This document shows, one piece after another, positions 28,034 to 38,305 of a DNA stretch of 64,000 nt. The DNA is from Methylocella sp. GTDB taxonomy: Bacteria; Pseudomonadota; Alphaproteobacteria; Rhizobiales; Beijerinckiaceae. Position numbers and translations under genes: made by a program. Each line of letters begins with the position of its first letter. Within the stretch, counting starts at the first letter, position 1. The notes beneath the pieces were generated by a model. The model saw only the letters and a list, made by a program, of their open reading frames with translations. It was not told where the DNA came from and made no database searches. The stretch spans positions 893,526 through 957,525 of the forward strand of contig JBBCGG010000001.1 of NCBI GenBank assembly GCA_037200525.1, written 5' to 3'.

Positions 28034-29977
28034 GTGAAGGACGTTCAAATGGCGCAGCAAATGGTGCAGGGATCGGGTTCGCCGGTAAAAGGGGAATCTG
28101 ACGTCTGCGACCCGGCGGCCCCTAGAAAAACCACTGTCGCCGCTTTAGCGGTTGGATCTCTTGGCGTCGTTTTCGGGGACATCGGGACGAGCCCGCTCTA
28201 TGCGTTGCGCGAGTCGCTTCACCACATCAAGACCACCGGCGTCACCAACCCCGGCGTAATCGGAACGGTGTCCTTGCTGCTCTGGGCGCTGTTTTTTACC
28301 GTCACCGCGAAATATGTGCTGTTCCTGATGCGGGCAGGCAACAAGGGCGAGGGCGGCACGCTTTCGCTTATGGCGCTTGCTCAGACAGCGCTCGGCCACC
28401 GCGCCGCGGTGGTGTTTTTCCTCGGCGTCGCGGGGGCGTCGCTGTTTTCGGGCGATGCAATCATCACCCCGGCGATTTCGGTCTTGTCGGCGCTCGAAGG
28501 GCTCGAACTGCTGACGCCGGTTTTCACGCCTTATATTTTGCCCGCGACGATCACCATCCTGATTTCGATTTTCTGGGTCCAAAGCCATGGCACCGCCCGG
28601 GTGGCGACATTCTTTGGCCCGTTCATGGCGGTGTTTTTCCTGGTGATGGGCGTACTCGGCGCAATGCACATCGCCGATTCGCCGCGCATCCTCTTGGCTT
28701 TTGATCCGATCTACGGCCTGCGCTTTCTGTTTGACCACGGCATTATCGGTTTTGTGGTGCTGGGCTCCGTCTTTCTCGCCGTCACCGGCGCCGAGGCGCT
28801 TTATGCGGACATGGGGCATTTTGGCCGCATCCCCATCCAAAGCGCCTGGCTATTTTTTGTGCTTCCGGCGTTGACCTTGAATTATCTCGGCCAGGGCGCT
28901 CTCGTCCTAGCCAATCCGGCTGCGGTGGAAAATCCGTTCTTTCTGCTTGCGCCGCAGTGGGCGCTGTTGCCGCTTGTAATCATTTCGACCATTGCGACGG
29001 TCATCGCGAGCCAGGCGGTCATAACTGGGGCATTTTCGCTGGCCCGCCAGGCGATCCAGCTCGGACTTCTGCCGCGCATGCTCATTCTGCACACGTCGGA
29101 GACGCAGGAGGGCCAGATCTACATTCCGCGCGTCAATCGCCTGCTTCTCATCGGCGTCTTGCTGCTCGTGCTTATGTTTAAGAATTCGAGCGCTCTCGCC
29201 TCGGCCTATGGCATTGCGGTGACCGGGACGATGGTGGTCACCACCTCGCTCGCCTTCATCGTCGTCTGGAAGCTCTGGAAATGGCCGCTCTGGCTCGCCT
29301 CTCTCTTTATTTCCGGATTTCTTATCATCGACCTCGCGTTTCTCGCGGCCAATCTCATGAAGATCGTCGATGGCGGATGGGTGCCTCTCCTCATCGGCGG
29401 CTGCGCTATGGTCGTGATGTGGACCTGGGTCCGCGGCGCCGATCTTCTCGCCAGCAAGACCCGCCGCGATTCGATCTCGATGCAAGATCTCATTCGGATG
29501 CTGGAGAAGTCGAAACCCATCCGAGTCGCCGGGACCGCGGTATTCTTGACCAATACGCCCGAGGTCGCTCCTTCCGCCTTCATGCACAATCTGAAACATA
29601 ACAAGGTCATGCATGAACGGGTTTTGCTGATGTCGGTGCACACCGAGGATACGCCCCGCGTCCCGCTAGCCAAACGGTTTGAAATCACTAAGCTTTCCGA
29701 GGATTTCACGAGCATCATCCTGCATTATGGCTACATGGAGAGTCCGCGCATTCCCGCAGCGATGGCGAGCCTGCGCAGAGCTGGCCTAAAGTTCGATATC
29801 ATGACGACTTCCTTCTTCGTCGGGCGGCGAAGGCTGAAGGAGGCGAAGAATTCGGGCATGCCGCTGTGGCAGGACAAGCTCTTCATCGCTTTGTTCAGGC
29901 AATCGGCGAACCCAACCGACTTCTTCTCGATCCCCTCGGACCGCGTCGTCGAACTCGGTGAACAAGTAGCGGTTTGA
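28034..29977 (+). CDS. kup: Kup-family low-affinity potassium uptake protein
   Basis: Kup is a K+/H+ symporter of the inner membrane. The 647-residue protein shows the Kup signature VFGDIGTSPLYALRE near residue 50, then LFSGDAIITPAISVLSALEG and about 12 hydrophobic segments up to residue 460. A soluble C-terminal domain of about 170 residues ends near PSDRVVELGEQVAV. GTG 28034 is supported by GAGGG 6 bases upstream; ATG 28049 is an alternative. It is monocistronic, about 100 bp before mutS. Together with the KefB-like antiporter it gives this window both K+ uptake and efflux functions. Confidence 0.95.
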   Translation: MKDVQMAQQMVQGSGSPVKGESDVCDPAAPRKTTVAALAVGSLGVVFGDIGTSPLYALRESLHHIKTTGVTNPGVIGTVSLLLWALFFTVTAKYVLFLMRAGNKGEGGTLSLMALAQTALGHRAAVVFFLGVAGASLFSGDAIITPAISVLSALEGLELLTPVFTPYILPATITILISIFWVQSHGTARVATFFGPFMAVFFLVMGVLGAMHIADSPRILLAFDPIYGLRFLFDHGIIGFVVLGSVFLAVTGAEALYADMGHFGRIPIQSAWLFFVLPALTLNYLGQGALVLANPAAVENPFFLLAPQWALLPLVIISTIATVIASQAVITGAFSLARQAIQLGLLPRMLILHTSETQEGQIYIPRVNRLLLIGVLLLVLMFKNSSALASAYGIAVTGTMVVTTSLAFIVVWKLWKWPLWLASLFISGFLIIDLAFLAANLMKIVDGGWVPLLIGGCAMVVMWTWVRGADLLASKTRRDSISMQDLIRMLEKSKPIRVAGTAVFLTNTPEVAPSAFMHNLKHNKVMHERVLLMSVHTEDTPRVPLAKRFEITKLSEDFTSIILHYGYMESPRIPAAMASLRRAGLKFDIMTTSFFVGRRRLKEAKNSGMPLWQDKLFIALFRQSANPTDFFSIPSDRVVELGEQVAV

Positions 29978-30083
29978 GCCAAGCCGCCGCGAGGTGGTCC
30001 GGCGTATCCGGCCGGGGCGAAAATGCTCTGAATAATCGACGCAAAACGGTGCATCGCCCAGCTGGCTTTGCTAGGTTGCGCCG

Positions 30084-32888
30084 ATGCCAAAGCGCGCGGG
30101 CCAGCCCTTATCCTCCGATCAAAATGCATCGATCTCGCAAGAGGGCGCCGAAATTCTTCCGCGCGCGCCCGACCTAGACGGGGTGGGGCCGGCCAAAATC
30201 TCGCCGATGATGGCCCAATATCTCGAGATCAAGGCGGCCAATCAGGGTTCGCTGTTGTTCTATCGGATGGGCGATTTCTACGAATTGTTCTTCGAGGACG
30301 CCGAAGTCGCCGCAAAAGCCTTGGGGATTGTCCTCACCAAGCGCGGCAAACATCAGGGCGATGACATTCCGATGTGCGGCGTTCCGGTCGAGCGCGCGCA
30401 GGATTATCTGCACCGGCTGATCGGGCTTGGCCATCGCGTCGCCGTCTGCGAGCAGGTCGAGGACCCGGCGGAATCGCGCAAGCGCGGTGCCAAATCGGTG
30501 GTCCGGCGTGAAGTCAAACGCCTCGTGACGCCGGGGACGATCACCGAAGATCTTTTGCTTGAGCCTTCCCGCGCCAATTGCCTGCTGGCGATCGCCCGGG
30601 CGCAGCAATCGGACGGCGAATGGACCTATGGCTTGGCCGCTCTCGATATTTCAACCGGAGCCTTCGCGGTGTGCGAAGCGACGAAGGTTTTGCTGGAAGC
30701 CGAAATCGCGCGGATCGACCCGGCCGAAATCGTCGCTCCCGAGGCGCTGATGGCCTTGCCTGATTTCGTGCGCCTCTGTCGTGAGGCCAAGCTTCCTTTG
30801 ACCCCGCTTGGGCGTCAGAGCGGCGATGGTTTCTCGGCCGAGCGCCGGATTAAGGATTATTTTGGCCTTGCGACGCTGGATGGTTTGGGCGCGCTGTCCC
30901 GCGCGGAAATCGCCGCCGCCGCCGCGGCGATTTTCTATATCGAACGCACGCAATTTGGGGCGCGGCCTGCCTTGAACTTGCCCGCAAGGCTTGGACGCGA
31001 GATCCATATGGCGATCGACGCCGCGACGCGCGCCAATCTCGAACTGACCCGGACCCTCGCTGGAGCGCGGGAGGGCTCGCTGATCGGCGCGATCGACAAG
31101 ACGGTTACAGCATCTGGCGGGCGTCTTCTTGCCGAGCGTCTCGCCTCGCCGCTGACGGACGTTGTAGCCATTGCCCGGCGGCTCGACGCCATCGCATTTT
31201 TCGTCGACGAGCCGGCGTTGCGCCAGAACGTGCGGGCAAAGCTCAAGGCGGCCCCGGATTTGACCAGAGCTTTGTCCCGCATAGCGCTCGATCGCGGCGG
31301 TCCGCGTGACCTTGCCGCGTTGCGCGATGGAATGGATGCTGCGCTCGCGGTGGCGCAAGCCCTGGCTGGCGAGTCGGCGCTGCCCGCCGAACTGGTCGAG
31401 GCGAGCGGAGGCGCCAGCGCTTGCGATCAGGCGCTGACCAAGCGTTTGGGCGAAGCCCTCGCGGAGGCTTTGCCATTGCAACGGCGCGACGGCGGCTTCG
31501 TCCGCCCGGGTTTTGATGGCGCTCTCGATGAGTTCTGCGCTCTGCGAGACGAAACGCGCAAGGTGATCGCCGCTCTCCAGGCGCGCTATTGCGATATCGC
31601 CGAGACGCGGCAGCTAAAGCTCAAGCATAACCATTTCCTCGGCTATTTCATTGAGGTTCCGCAAGCGCAAGGCGAGCGGCTGTTGAAGCCGCCACATGCT
31701 GCGATGTTTGTCCATCGTCAGACGATGGCGGGCGCGATGCGCTTTTCGACGCGGGAACTCGCTGAACTCGAAGTCAAGATTTCTTCGGCGGCCGAAGAGG
31801 CGCTGAGCCGCGAGCAAAAAATTTTCGCCGAACTCGCGGGTTTGGTCTTGGCGGAGGAAGCGACGATCAAATCCGCCGCCCATGCGCTCGCCGTGATCGA
31901 TGTTGCAGGGAGCCTCGCCGAATTGGCGGCGGCTTGCGATTGGACTCGGCCCGAAGTTGATGATTCCTTGGCTTTCGCAATCAAAACCGGGCGCCACCCG
32001 GTCGTCGAGGCCGCGTTGCGCCTTAACGGAGAGGCTTTCGTTGGAAATGATTGCGATCTCTCCGGCGTCGTCGCCAAAGGCGGCCGGATCGCAGTCGTAA
32101 CGGGCCCGAACATGGCCGGAAAATCGACCTATTTGCGCCAGAACGCGCTGATCGCCGTGCTGGCGCAAATGGGTTCATTTGTCCCAGCGGAGCGCGCCCA
32201 TCTTGGCGTCGTGGATCGCTTATTCTCCCGCGTTGGCGCGGCGGATGATCTTGCGCGCGGCCGTTCGACCTTCATGGTCGAGATGGTCGAGACGGCCGCC
32301 ATTCTCAATCAGGCGACGGAACGCTCCCTCGTCATTCTCGACGAAATTGGTCGCGGTACGGCGACTTTCGACGGTCTGTCGATAGCCTGGGCGGTGATGG
32401 AGCATTTGCATGAAAAGAACCGCGCCCGAGCGCTGTTCGCCACTCATTTTCACGAACTGACCCAGCTCGCCAAACGCCTCGACCGGATCGACAATCTCAC
32501 CGTCCGCGTGACCGACTGGAACGGCGACGTCGTGTTCCTGCATGAAATCGTGCCCGGAGCCGCAGACCGGTCTTACGGCGTCCAGGTCGCAAAACTCGCC
32601 GGATTGCCGGCCCCTGTCGTCGCCCGGGCGAAGCATCTGCTCGCCGAATTCGAGGCTGCCGACCGGCTGAGCCATAGCGATCGCCTTGTCGCCGATCTGC
32701 CTTTGTTTTCAGCCTCTTTTACGGCCTCGCCTGTCCCGGCCGCAGCGCCCTCCGGGGCAGCCGCCGCGCCTCAAATCGACGTCTTGGGCGAAGCGTTGGA
32801 CGCGCTCGATCCCGATGAATTATCTCCGCGAGATGCAATGGACGCGCTTTACCGGCTGAAACAGCTGCGGCGAACAAAAAGCGATTGA
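30084..32888 (+). CDS. mutS: DNA mismatch repair protein MutS
   Basis: MutS recognises base mismatches and starts repair. The 934-residue protein has the mismatch-reading motif [12 protein letters not shown] near residue 62, the connector and lever domains, the clamp region, and the ATPase with Walker [16 protein letters not shown] near 675. Walker [12 protein letters not shown] and the [11 protein letters not shown] block follow. The C-terminal segment ends [12 protein letters not shown], the usual MutS dimerisation helix. It is slightly longer than E. coli MutS because of an N-terminal extension of about 45 residues common in alphaproteobacteria. It is followed by ohrR. Confidence 0.97.
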   Translation: MPKRAGQPLSSDQNASISQEGAEILPRAPDLDGVGPAKISPMMAQYLEIKAANQGSLLFYRMGDFYELFFEDAEVAAKALGIVLTKRGKHQGDDIPMCGVPVERAQDYLHRLIGLGHRVAVCEQVEDPAESRKRGAKSVVRREVKRLVTPGTITEDLLLEPSRANCLLAIARAQQSDGEWTYGLAALDISTGAFAVCEATKVLLEAEIARIDPAEIVAPEALMALPDFVRLCREAKLPLTPLGRQSGDGFSAERRIKDYFGLATLDGLGALSRAEIAAAAAAIFYIERTQFGARPALNLPARLGREIHMAIDAATRANLELTRTLAGAREGSLIGAIDKTVTASGGRLLAERLASPLTDVVAIARRLDAIAFFVDEPALRQNVRAKLKAAPDLTRALSRIALDRGGPRDLAALRDGMDAALAVAQALAGESALPAELVEASGGASACDQALTKRLGEALAEALPLQRRDGGFVRPGFDGALDEFCALRDETRKVIAALQARYCDIAETRQLKLKHNHFLGYFIEVPQAQGERLLKPPHAAMFVHRQTMAGAMRFSTRELAELEVKISSAAEEALSREQKIFAELAGLVLAEEATIKSAAHALAVIDVAGSLAELAAACDWTRPEVDDSLAFAIKTGRHPVVEAALRLNGEAFVGNDCDLSGVVAKGGRIAVVTGPNMAGKSTYLRQNALIAVLAQMGSFVPAERAHLGVVDRLFSRVGAADDLARGRSTFMVEMVETAAILNQATERSLVILDEIGRGTATFDGLSIAWAVMEHLHEKNRARALFATHFHELTQLAKRLDRIDNLTVRVTDWNGDVVFLHEIVPGAADRSYGVQVAKLAGLPAPVVARAKHLLAEFEAADRLSHSDRLVADLPLFSASFTASPVPAAAPSGAAAAPQIDVLGEALDALDPDELSPRDAMDALYRLKQLRRTKSD

Positions 32889-32895
32889 CGCGATA

Positions 32896-32923
32896 GCCAT
32901 TAAATTGCACAAAATTTAATGGC
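32896..32923 (+). promoter_or_regulatory. perfect palindrome, candidate OhrR operator
   Basis: GCCATTAAATT is repeated exactly inverted as AATTTAATGGC around a 6-bp GCACAA spacer. It lies 8 bp past the mutS stop and 55 bp before the ohrR start. The AT-rich core and position suit an autoregulatory OhrR operator. No U-run follows, so a terminator is less likely. Confidence 0.6.
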
Positions 32924-32977
32924 GTCAGCCGCAAGAAGCCCGGCGCCGGAAAACGCTCATGCAAAAGGCGCATCCAG

Positions 32978-33451
32978 ATGTCTGAAGATGACGCAATGCC
33001 AAGGCTCGATCAACAGGTTTGCTTTGCAATTTATTCGACTTTGCACGCGGTCAATAAGACCTACGCGCCTTTGCTGGCCAGCATCGGCCTGACTTATCCG
33101 CAATATCTCGTCATGCTGGTGCTGTGGGAGGAGGACGACGTCACTGTCAAAGCCATAGGCGAGCGCCTGCATCTTGATTCCGGCACATTAACCCCGCTGT
33201 TGAAGCGCCTCGAATCGACCGGGCTCCTCCTCCGCGCCAGGGACCCGAAAGACGAGCGGCAGGTGCGGATAAAGCTGACCCCCAAGGGAGCGGATCTGCG
33301 GCGCGAAGCCAAGCCAATTCCAGCGCAGATCGCTCGGGCGATGGGACGCTCCAATGACGATTTGAAGTCCTTGCGAAAAGAGCTGCGTCGGATCCGCAAT
33401 GCTTTGCTCGGCAAGCGCGAAAAGTCCGAACCGAGGCTCGGCTCATTCTGA
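32978..33451 (+). CDS. ohrR: OhrR-like MarR-family organic hydroperoxide sensor
   Basis: OhrR represses peroxidase genes until organic hydroperoxides oxidise its N-terminal cysteine. The 157-residue protein has this cysteine at residue 15 in LDQQVCFAIYS, followed by the MarR winged helix. HLDSGTLTPLLKRLE is the recognition helix and DPKDERQVRIKLTPKG the wing. It has no other cysteine, so it belongs to the one-cysteine type known from Bacillus rather than the two-cysteine type of Xanthomonas. No ohr gene is adjacent. A perfect palindrome at 32896 is a likely operator. Confidence 0.9.
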   Translation: MSEDDAMPRLDQQVCFAIYSTLHAVNKTYAPLLASIGLTYPQYLVMLVLWEEDDVTVKAIGERLHLDSGTLTPLLKRLESTGLLLRARDPKDERQVRIKLTPKGADLRREAKPIPAQIARAMGRSNDDLKSLRKELRRIRNALLGKREKSEPRLGSF

Positions 33452-33460
33452 GCCCGCGAT

Positions 33461-34561
33461 CTATCGCCTTTGCAGCATGCGCGAGACCATTTTCGACGTG
33501 TAATCCACCATTGGCACGATGCGCGCGTAGTTCAGCCGGGTCGGTCCGATGACGCCAAGCACGCCGACGATGCGCTGCTGCTCGTCGTGAAAGGGCGCTG
33601 CGATCATCGCGGAGCCTGAAAGGGAAAACAGCTTATTTTCAGAGCCGATGAAAATGCGGACGCCTTCGCCTCCTTCAGCCCGGCTCAGAAGGTCGATCAC
33701 GTCCTTTTTGGTTTCGAGATCGGCAAAAAGCAGCCTGATTCGTTCGAGATCTTCGAGGGCAGTCAGATCCTGCAGCAAATTGGCCTGACCTCTGACGATT
33801 AGCTGTGGTTCGCTCCCGGAGGTGTCAGCCCAACTCGCGAGGCCGGCGTCGATGAGGCGCGTCGTCAATTCGCCAAGCTCCGCTTCGGCCGCCTTGTGCG
33901 AGGCTTCGATCTCGACCTTGACCTCAAGCAGGTTGCGACCGCGAATCCGGGCGTTGAGAAAGTTGCCGGCTTCGATCAGGGATGACTGCGGCAGCCAAGC
34001 CGGAATATGAAGAATGCGGTTTTCAACCGATCCATCCTCGGACACAAGCACGGCGAGCGCGCGTTCCGGCTCGATCCTGACGAATTCGATGTGTTTCAGC
34101 CGTGGGTTTTCCTTGGTCGTCACGACTACGCCGGCCCCGCGCGTAAGACCCGACAGCATGATCATGGCGTCGCCGAGCAGCCCCTCGAGGGATTGTTCCT
34201 GCGCGGCGGCTTTGACCTGGGAGTCGATCTGCTCGCGCTCGCCATAGCCGATGTCGCCGAGTTCCAGCATGGCGTCGACAAAGAAGCGCAGGCCCAACTC
34301 GGTCGGCAGTCTCCCCGCGCTGGTGTGGGGGGCGTAAATCAAGCCGAGTTCTTCGAGGTCCTGCATGACGTTGCGGACCGAAGCCGGCGAGAGCGACATA
34401 GGCAAAAGACGCGCAACATGCCGCGAGCCAACGGCCTCGCCATTGATGAGATAGGAATCAACGATATGCCGGAAGATCTCCCTCGAGCGCTCATTGAGGC
34501 TCGTGAGATTGCCGCCGCCCAGCCGCCCGATGTCGCGTGAATGATCTAATGGCGCCGCCAT
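33461..34561 (-). CDS. hrcA: heat-inducible transcription repressor HrcA
   Basis: HrcA represses groE and dnaK operons by binding CIRCE elements. The 366-residue protein has the N-terminal winged helix [21 protein letters not shown], then [30 protein letters not shown]. The GAF-like C-terminal half holds [21 protein letters not shown] and [21 protein letters not shown] 34561 ([10 protein letters not shown]) is preferred over the longer frame starting at 34636. It lies 37 bp downstream of a response regulator gene and converges on ohrR. No CIRCE sequence (TTAGCACTC-N9-GAGTGCTAA) was seen near it, and no grpE is adjacent. Confidence 0.95.
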   Translation of the reverse strand: MAAPLDHSRDIGRLGGGNLTSLNERSREIFRHIVDSYLINGEAVGSRHVARLLPMSLSPASVRNVMQDLEELGLIYAPHTSAGRLPTELGLRFFVDAMLELGDIGYGEREQIDSQVKAAAQEQSLEGLLGDAMIMLSGLTRGAGVVVTTKENPRLKHIEFVRIEPERALAVLVSEDGSVENRILHIPAWLPQSSLIEAGNFLNARIRGRNLLEVKVEIEASHKAAEAELGELTTRLIDAGLASWADTSGSEPQLIVRGQANLLQDLTALEDLERIRLLFADLETKKDVIDLLSRAEGGEGVRIFIGSENKLFSLSGSAMIAAPFHDEQQRIVGVLGVIGPTRLNYARIVPMVDYTSKMVSRMLQRR

Positions 34562-34598
34562 AGATACAGAATGGAGCCCCCGATACGCGGATGCAAGC

Positions 34599-34982
34599 TC
34601 AATCGTTAGGTTGTTGCTGTCTGTCGAGGCAGCCAAACGTATCCTTTAGCGCCATTTCGAGGTCGCCTAGGCGAAATGGCTTTTGTAGGACTTTGGCGTC
34701 GGGGTATTCTCCATCGAGGCCCCGTGAGCCATAGCCCGACAGAAAAATGAACGGAATCGCGCGGGTTTTGAGCACGTCCGCGATAGGAAAGCTCCGTTTG
34801 CCATTGAGGTTGACGTCGAGCATAGCGAAATGCGGCTGTTCCTTCTTCAGCGCCTCAAGGGCGACCTCCACTGAAGGGGCCACATCGACGCATTTGCACC
34901 CAATATCGGCCAGCATATCTTCGATCAACATGCTGATGAGCACTTCGTCTTCGACGACAAGCACCCGGAAGTCAGTTTCCAT
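34599..34982 (-). CDS. single-domain response regulator
   Basis: This 127-residue protein consists only of a receiver domain: acidic pair ED at 11-12, phospho-acceptor D56 in [11 protein letters not shown]82 in LSGYG and K101 in LQKPF. It has no output domain. Such proteins act in phosphorelays or by direct binding. ATG 34982 is chosen; TTG 34988 would add two residues. It precedes hrcA by 37 bp on the same strand. The orphan kinase at 20428 is a conceivable partner but nothing links them directly. Confidence 0.92.
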   Translation of the reverse strand: METDFRVLVVEDEVLISMLIEDMLADIGCKCVDVAPSVEVALEALKKEQPHFAMLDVNLNGKRSFPIADVLKTRAIPFIFLSGYGSRGLDGEYPDAKVLQKPFRLGDLEMALKDTFGCLDRQQQPND

Positions 34983-35291
34983 TCTCAAGACATTCTGCCT
35001 TTTCGATGAGGGACAGTCGCAGCGTAAAATCGCTCACGGCGAAGTTGGTTCCTAAATCTCGTCCGAATTTTTGGCGCTCCGGCATGATCGATTGCGAAAT
35101 TCGCGGGCTCGTCAAACCGGCGGAGTCGTCAGGCCCGCGAAAGATTTTTCGGCTTCAATCCCATTGGATGCCCTGCAAGGCGCGCCGGAAGATTGGCCCC
35201 CAGGCTGTTTCCTTCGTTCGGAGCGGCAGGCGTCCTCATTTAGATCTCGCGTTAGCCGGCGTTCTCGGCGGCGCCTTTGAAGAGCGTTCGA
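34983..35291. other. intergenic region between divergent response regulator and TPR gene
   Basis: This gap of about 309 bp holds no credible gene. Promoters for both flanking genes are expected here. No hairpin or operator was recognised. Confidence 0.4.
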
Positions 35292-38063
35292 ATGAGTGCC
35301 CAAAAATCCGAAGGAATTGACCGCATACAAGGCCATGCCGAAATTCGCGACAAAGCGCTCCTCCAAGTAGCGATTACGGAAGCTTTCGCCCTTCTCAACG
35401 CTGGCGAGCCGCAAGAGGCGATCGCGCATCTCGAGCGATGGGCGGCCCTTATCGCGCCGAGCGATGTGGCTTACTATGTTTTTGGCTTAGTTTATTTCAA
35501 CGCCGACGACTTGCGCAATGCGCTGGTATGGTTGGAGCGGGCGCTCGCCTTGAAGCCGACCTATGTCGAGGCGTTGGGCGCGCGCGCCGTCGTGCTCCAG
35601 AGGCTTGGTCAACCGCAAGACGCTCTTGCGGCTTTCGATGAGATCCTCAAGCTTCAGCCGAACGACGCTGATACCTTATTCAGCATCGGGGTTATTTTGC
35701 AGAGCCTCGGGCGAATGAAAGAGGCGCTCGTCGCCTATGAGGACGCGCTGCGTTGGCGCCCGAATCACCGCGAGGCTTTGACCAATCGCGGGGCCCTGCT
35801 TGAGCGTTTTGGCCGATTTGAAGAGGCGCTAGCTTGTTTTCAAGCGATCGCAGCGATCCGGCCGGATGATGCCGAGAATTTGTTTAACACGGGCTCTGTC
35901 CTGCAAAGACTCGGGCGCAACGAAGACGAGCTCGCCGCTTATGAGGAAGCCGCTCGGATTGGTCCGCTTGATGCAGAAACCGAACTCAATCGCGGCAATG
36001 TGCTGCAAAAGCTCGGCCGCCTTCAAGAAGCGCTCGCCTGCTATGACAGCTCTCTGCAATGCCGCCAGGATTATTCGCAAGCCCTCTATAACAAAGGCAT
36101 AGCGCTGCAGGCGCTCAGCCGCCCTATCGATGCTCTTGCGGCCTATGACGCGGCTCTCGCGCAGGATGCGCGTTATTGCGAAGCATGCAGCAACCGCGGC
36201 AATGTTCTGCACGAACTCGGGCGTCTCGACGAGGCCCTCGCAGCTTACGCCGACGCGCTGAAGATCCGGCCCGGATTTCTGCCGGCGCTGACCAATCGCG
36301 CCAATATTCTCCTGCAAAGGGGAAGCCTCGATCAGGCCCTGTGGAGTTGCGATGAGGCGTTGCGGCGCGATGCTAAGCATCCTCAGGCGCCCGGCATCCG
36401 CGGCGCCGCCCTGCATAAACTTGGCAGGCTTGAGGAGGCCTTGATCGCGCTTGACCAAGCTGTTGCGCTCAACCAGGCCGCGCCGGAAGCGTGGCTCAAT
36501 CGCGGCAATGTTCTGCAAGAGCTGGATCGATTGCCTGAAGCAATGTCCTCGTATGATGAAGCGTTGCGCCTTCGTCCCAATTATCCCGAAGCTTTGTCCA
36601 GCCTTGGCGTCGGCTTGAAGGAAGTGGGCCAAATTGATGAAGCGTTGACGCGCTTTAATGAGGCGTTGTTGCACAAGCCCAATTATCCTGACGCGCGCAA
36701 CAACCGGGCTGGCGCGCTGCTTCTCAAAGGGTTGCTGAAAGCGGGCTTTGACGATTTCGAAAGCCGGTGGGACCGTTCCAACGCGCCGCCGAAGACAATT
36801 GTCAAAGGCGCGCGACGCTGGAGCGGCGAGAATTTAAACGGCCAGCGCATCCTCGTGTGGGATGAGCAGGGTCTTGGCGACCTCATCCAATTTTCTCGCT
36901 ATCTCGTCGGCCTCATCGACGCCGGCGCGGATGTCACGCTGCTGTGCCGCAAAAACATGCGGCGGCTTTTGTGCTCCTTGCCGAAGCCTGTGCGATTCAT
37001 CGAGGCTCTCGATAAAGATCAGACCTTCGCTTTCCAGAGCGCTTTGCTCAGTCTGCCTCGCGGGTTCGGGACGACGCTGGAGACGATCCCGGCGGCGACG
37101 CCCTATCTTTATCCAGAATCGGACCTCGTTTCGAAATGGGCTGAACGCATCGGAGGGGAAGGGTTTCGGATCGGGATTTGCTGGCATGGCAACGCCTCGA
37201 TCAATCTCAAGCGGACGGTTCCGCTCCCTTCATTCGCTCCCCTTGCGGCGATTGAAGGCGTGCGCCTGATCAGCCTTGTGAAGGGCGAAGGTCCAATTGA
37301 CGTTGAGACGCCAAATGGCGGTTTCCACATTGAGAGCCTAGGCGATGATTTCGACGCGGGTCCCGATTCTTTCGTCGATTGCGCGGCCGCGATGGCTAGT
37401 CTTGATCTCGTCGTCACCTCGGACACTGCGATTGCGCATCTGGCCGGCGCTTTGGCGCGCCCTGTATTCGTCGCCCTGAAGCGCGTGCCTGATTGGCGTT
37501 GGCTGATGCAGCGGACCGATTGTCCCTGGTACCCGACCATGCGGCTCTTTCGGCAAAGCGAACGAGATGAATGGACATCCGTTTTCGACCAGATTTCCGC
37601 ATGTGTCGAAAGTTGCGTTCAAATGCGCGCCTCTCGAACGGAGCCCTCGCCGGAAGCGCCGGCTGCGGCGACAAGCGACGCTGGTCTCCTCGCCGTTCCC
37701 ATCGCAATCGGCGAGCTCATCGACAAGATCATCATTCTGGAGATCAAGGAAAGCCACGTCGATGATGCGGCAAAACTCGACCACATAAGATTCGAGCTGG
37801 ACCTCCTGCGCAAGCTCAAGTCCGAGGCTGGTTTCAGTGGTCCAAGACTCGCCGAACTCGAGGCCGAACTCAAAACCGCCAACACGGTTCTCTGGGATGT
37901 CGAGGATGCTTTGCGCGAGCGCGAGGCGCGTTCGCAGTTCGATGAAGGTTTCGTGTCTCTGGCAAGGCTTGTCTACAAGTCAAACGATCGGCGCGCGGCT
38001 TTGAAGAAGCAGCTCAACCTGTTGTTTAATTCAGCGATCATCGAGGAGAAATCTTACGCTTAG
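35292..38063 (+). CDS. TPR - glycosyltransferase-like - DUF6165 fusion protein
   Basis: This 923-residue protein starts with about 13 tetratricopeptide repeats (residues about 30-500), with units such as NRGNVLQELDRLPEAMSSYD. A glycosyltransferase-like region of the GT9/GT41 type follows (about 520-770), with VWDEQGLGDLIQFSRYL, the RIGICWHGN loop and LVVTSDTAIAHLAGALARPV. The last 120 residues match DUF6165: VPIAIGELIDKIIILEIKES. The whole looks like a sugar-transfer or O-GlcNAc-transferase-like protein working on polysaccharide or protein. ATG 35292 follows GAAGAG. A GT4 gene follows at 38306. Confidence 0.86.
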   Translation: MSAQKSEGIDRIQGHAEIRDKALLQVAITEAFALLNAGEPQEAIAHLERWAALIAPSDVAYYVFGLVYFNADDLRNALVWLERALALKPTYVEALGARAVVLQRLGQPQDALAAFDEILKLQPNDADTLFSIGVILQSLGRMKEALVAYEDALRWRPNHREALTNRGALLERFGRFEEALACFQAIAAIRPDDAENLFNTGSVLQRLGRNEDELAAYEEAARIGPLDAETELNRGNVLQKLGRLQEALACYDSSLQCRQDYSQALYNKGIALQALSRPIDALAAYDAALAQDARYCEACSNRGNVLHELGRLDEALAAYADALKIRPGFLPALTNRANILLQRGSLDQALWSCDEALRRDAKHPQAPGIRGAALHKLGRLEEALIALDQAVALNQAAPEAWLNRGNVLQELDRLPEAMSSYDEALRLRPNYPEALSSLGVGLKEVGQIDEALTRFNEALLHKPNYPDARNNRAGALLLKGLLKAGFDDFESRWDRSNAPPKTIVKGARRWSGENLNGQRILVWDEQGLGDLIQFSRYLVGLIDAGADVTLLCRKNMRRLLCSLPKPVRFIEALDKDQTFAFQSALLSLPRGFGTTLETIPAATPYLYPESDLVSKWAERIGGEGFRIGICWHGNASINLKRTVPLPSFAPLAAIEGVRLISLVKGEGPIDVETPNGGFHIESLGDDFDAGPDSFVDCAAAMASLDLVVTSDTAIAHLAGALARPVFVALKRVPDWRWLMQRTDCPWYPTMRLFRQSERDEWTSVFDQISACVESCVQMRASRTEPSPEAPAAATSDAGLLAVPIAIGELIDKIIILEIKESHVDDAAKLDHIRFELDLLRKLKSEAGFSGPRLAELEAELKTANTVLWDVEDALREREARSQFDEGFVSLARLVYKSNDRRAALKKQLNLLFNSAIIEEKSYA

Positions 38064-38305
38064 GGAAATTATTCGAAAAGTTACCGCGCTTGTCTTTTGC
38101 TGAACGATACATTACATGAGCTCGATTGGGTCTCAATTAGGCTGTAGTCGGGCGATGCCTGACTGTGTCCGTATTCAAGCAAAGTCAGAATTTTGTCCGC
38201 ATGCGCGGGAGTCCGCCAAAGCGGAGGCTAAGTACAGGAGTGGGAACTTCGGCTTGGTTAAAGCATTGCTCAACCGCAAGCACTTCACCTTGAAAGGATA
38301 AGCCA

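Noticed and set aside
28145-28840. 231-codon minus-strand frame inside kup
   Set aside because: The product is very rich in R, D, E and H with no domain; kup on the other strand is certain.
34562-35291. CIRCE element for HrcA
   Set aside because: No TTAGCACTC-N9-GAGTGCTAA-like sequence was found upstream of hrcA or of the response regulator.
35829-36674. 281-codon minus-strand frame inside the TPR gene
   Set aside because: Its repeats are the antisense image of the TPR coding repeats.
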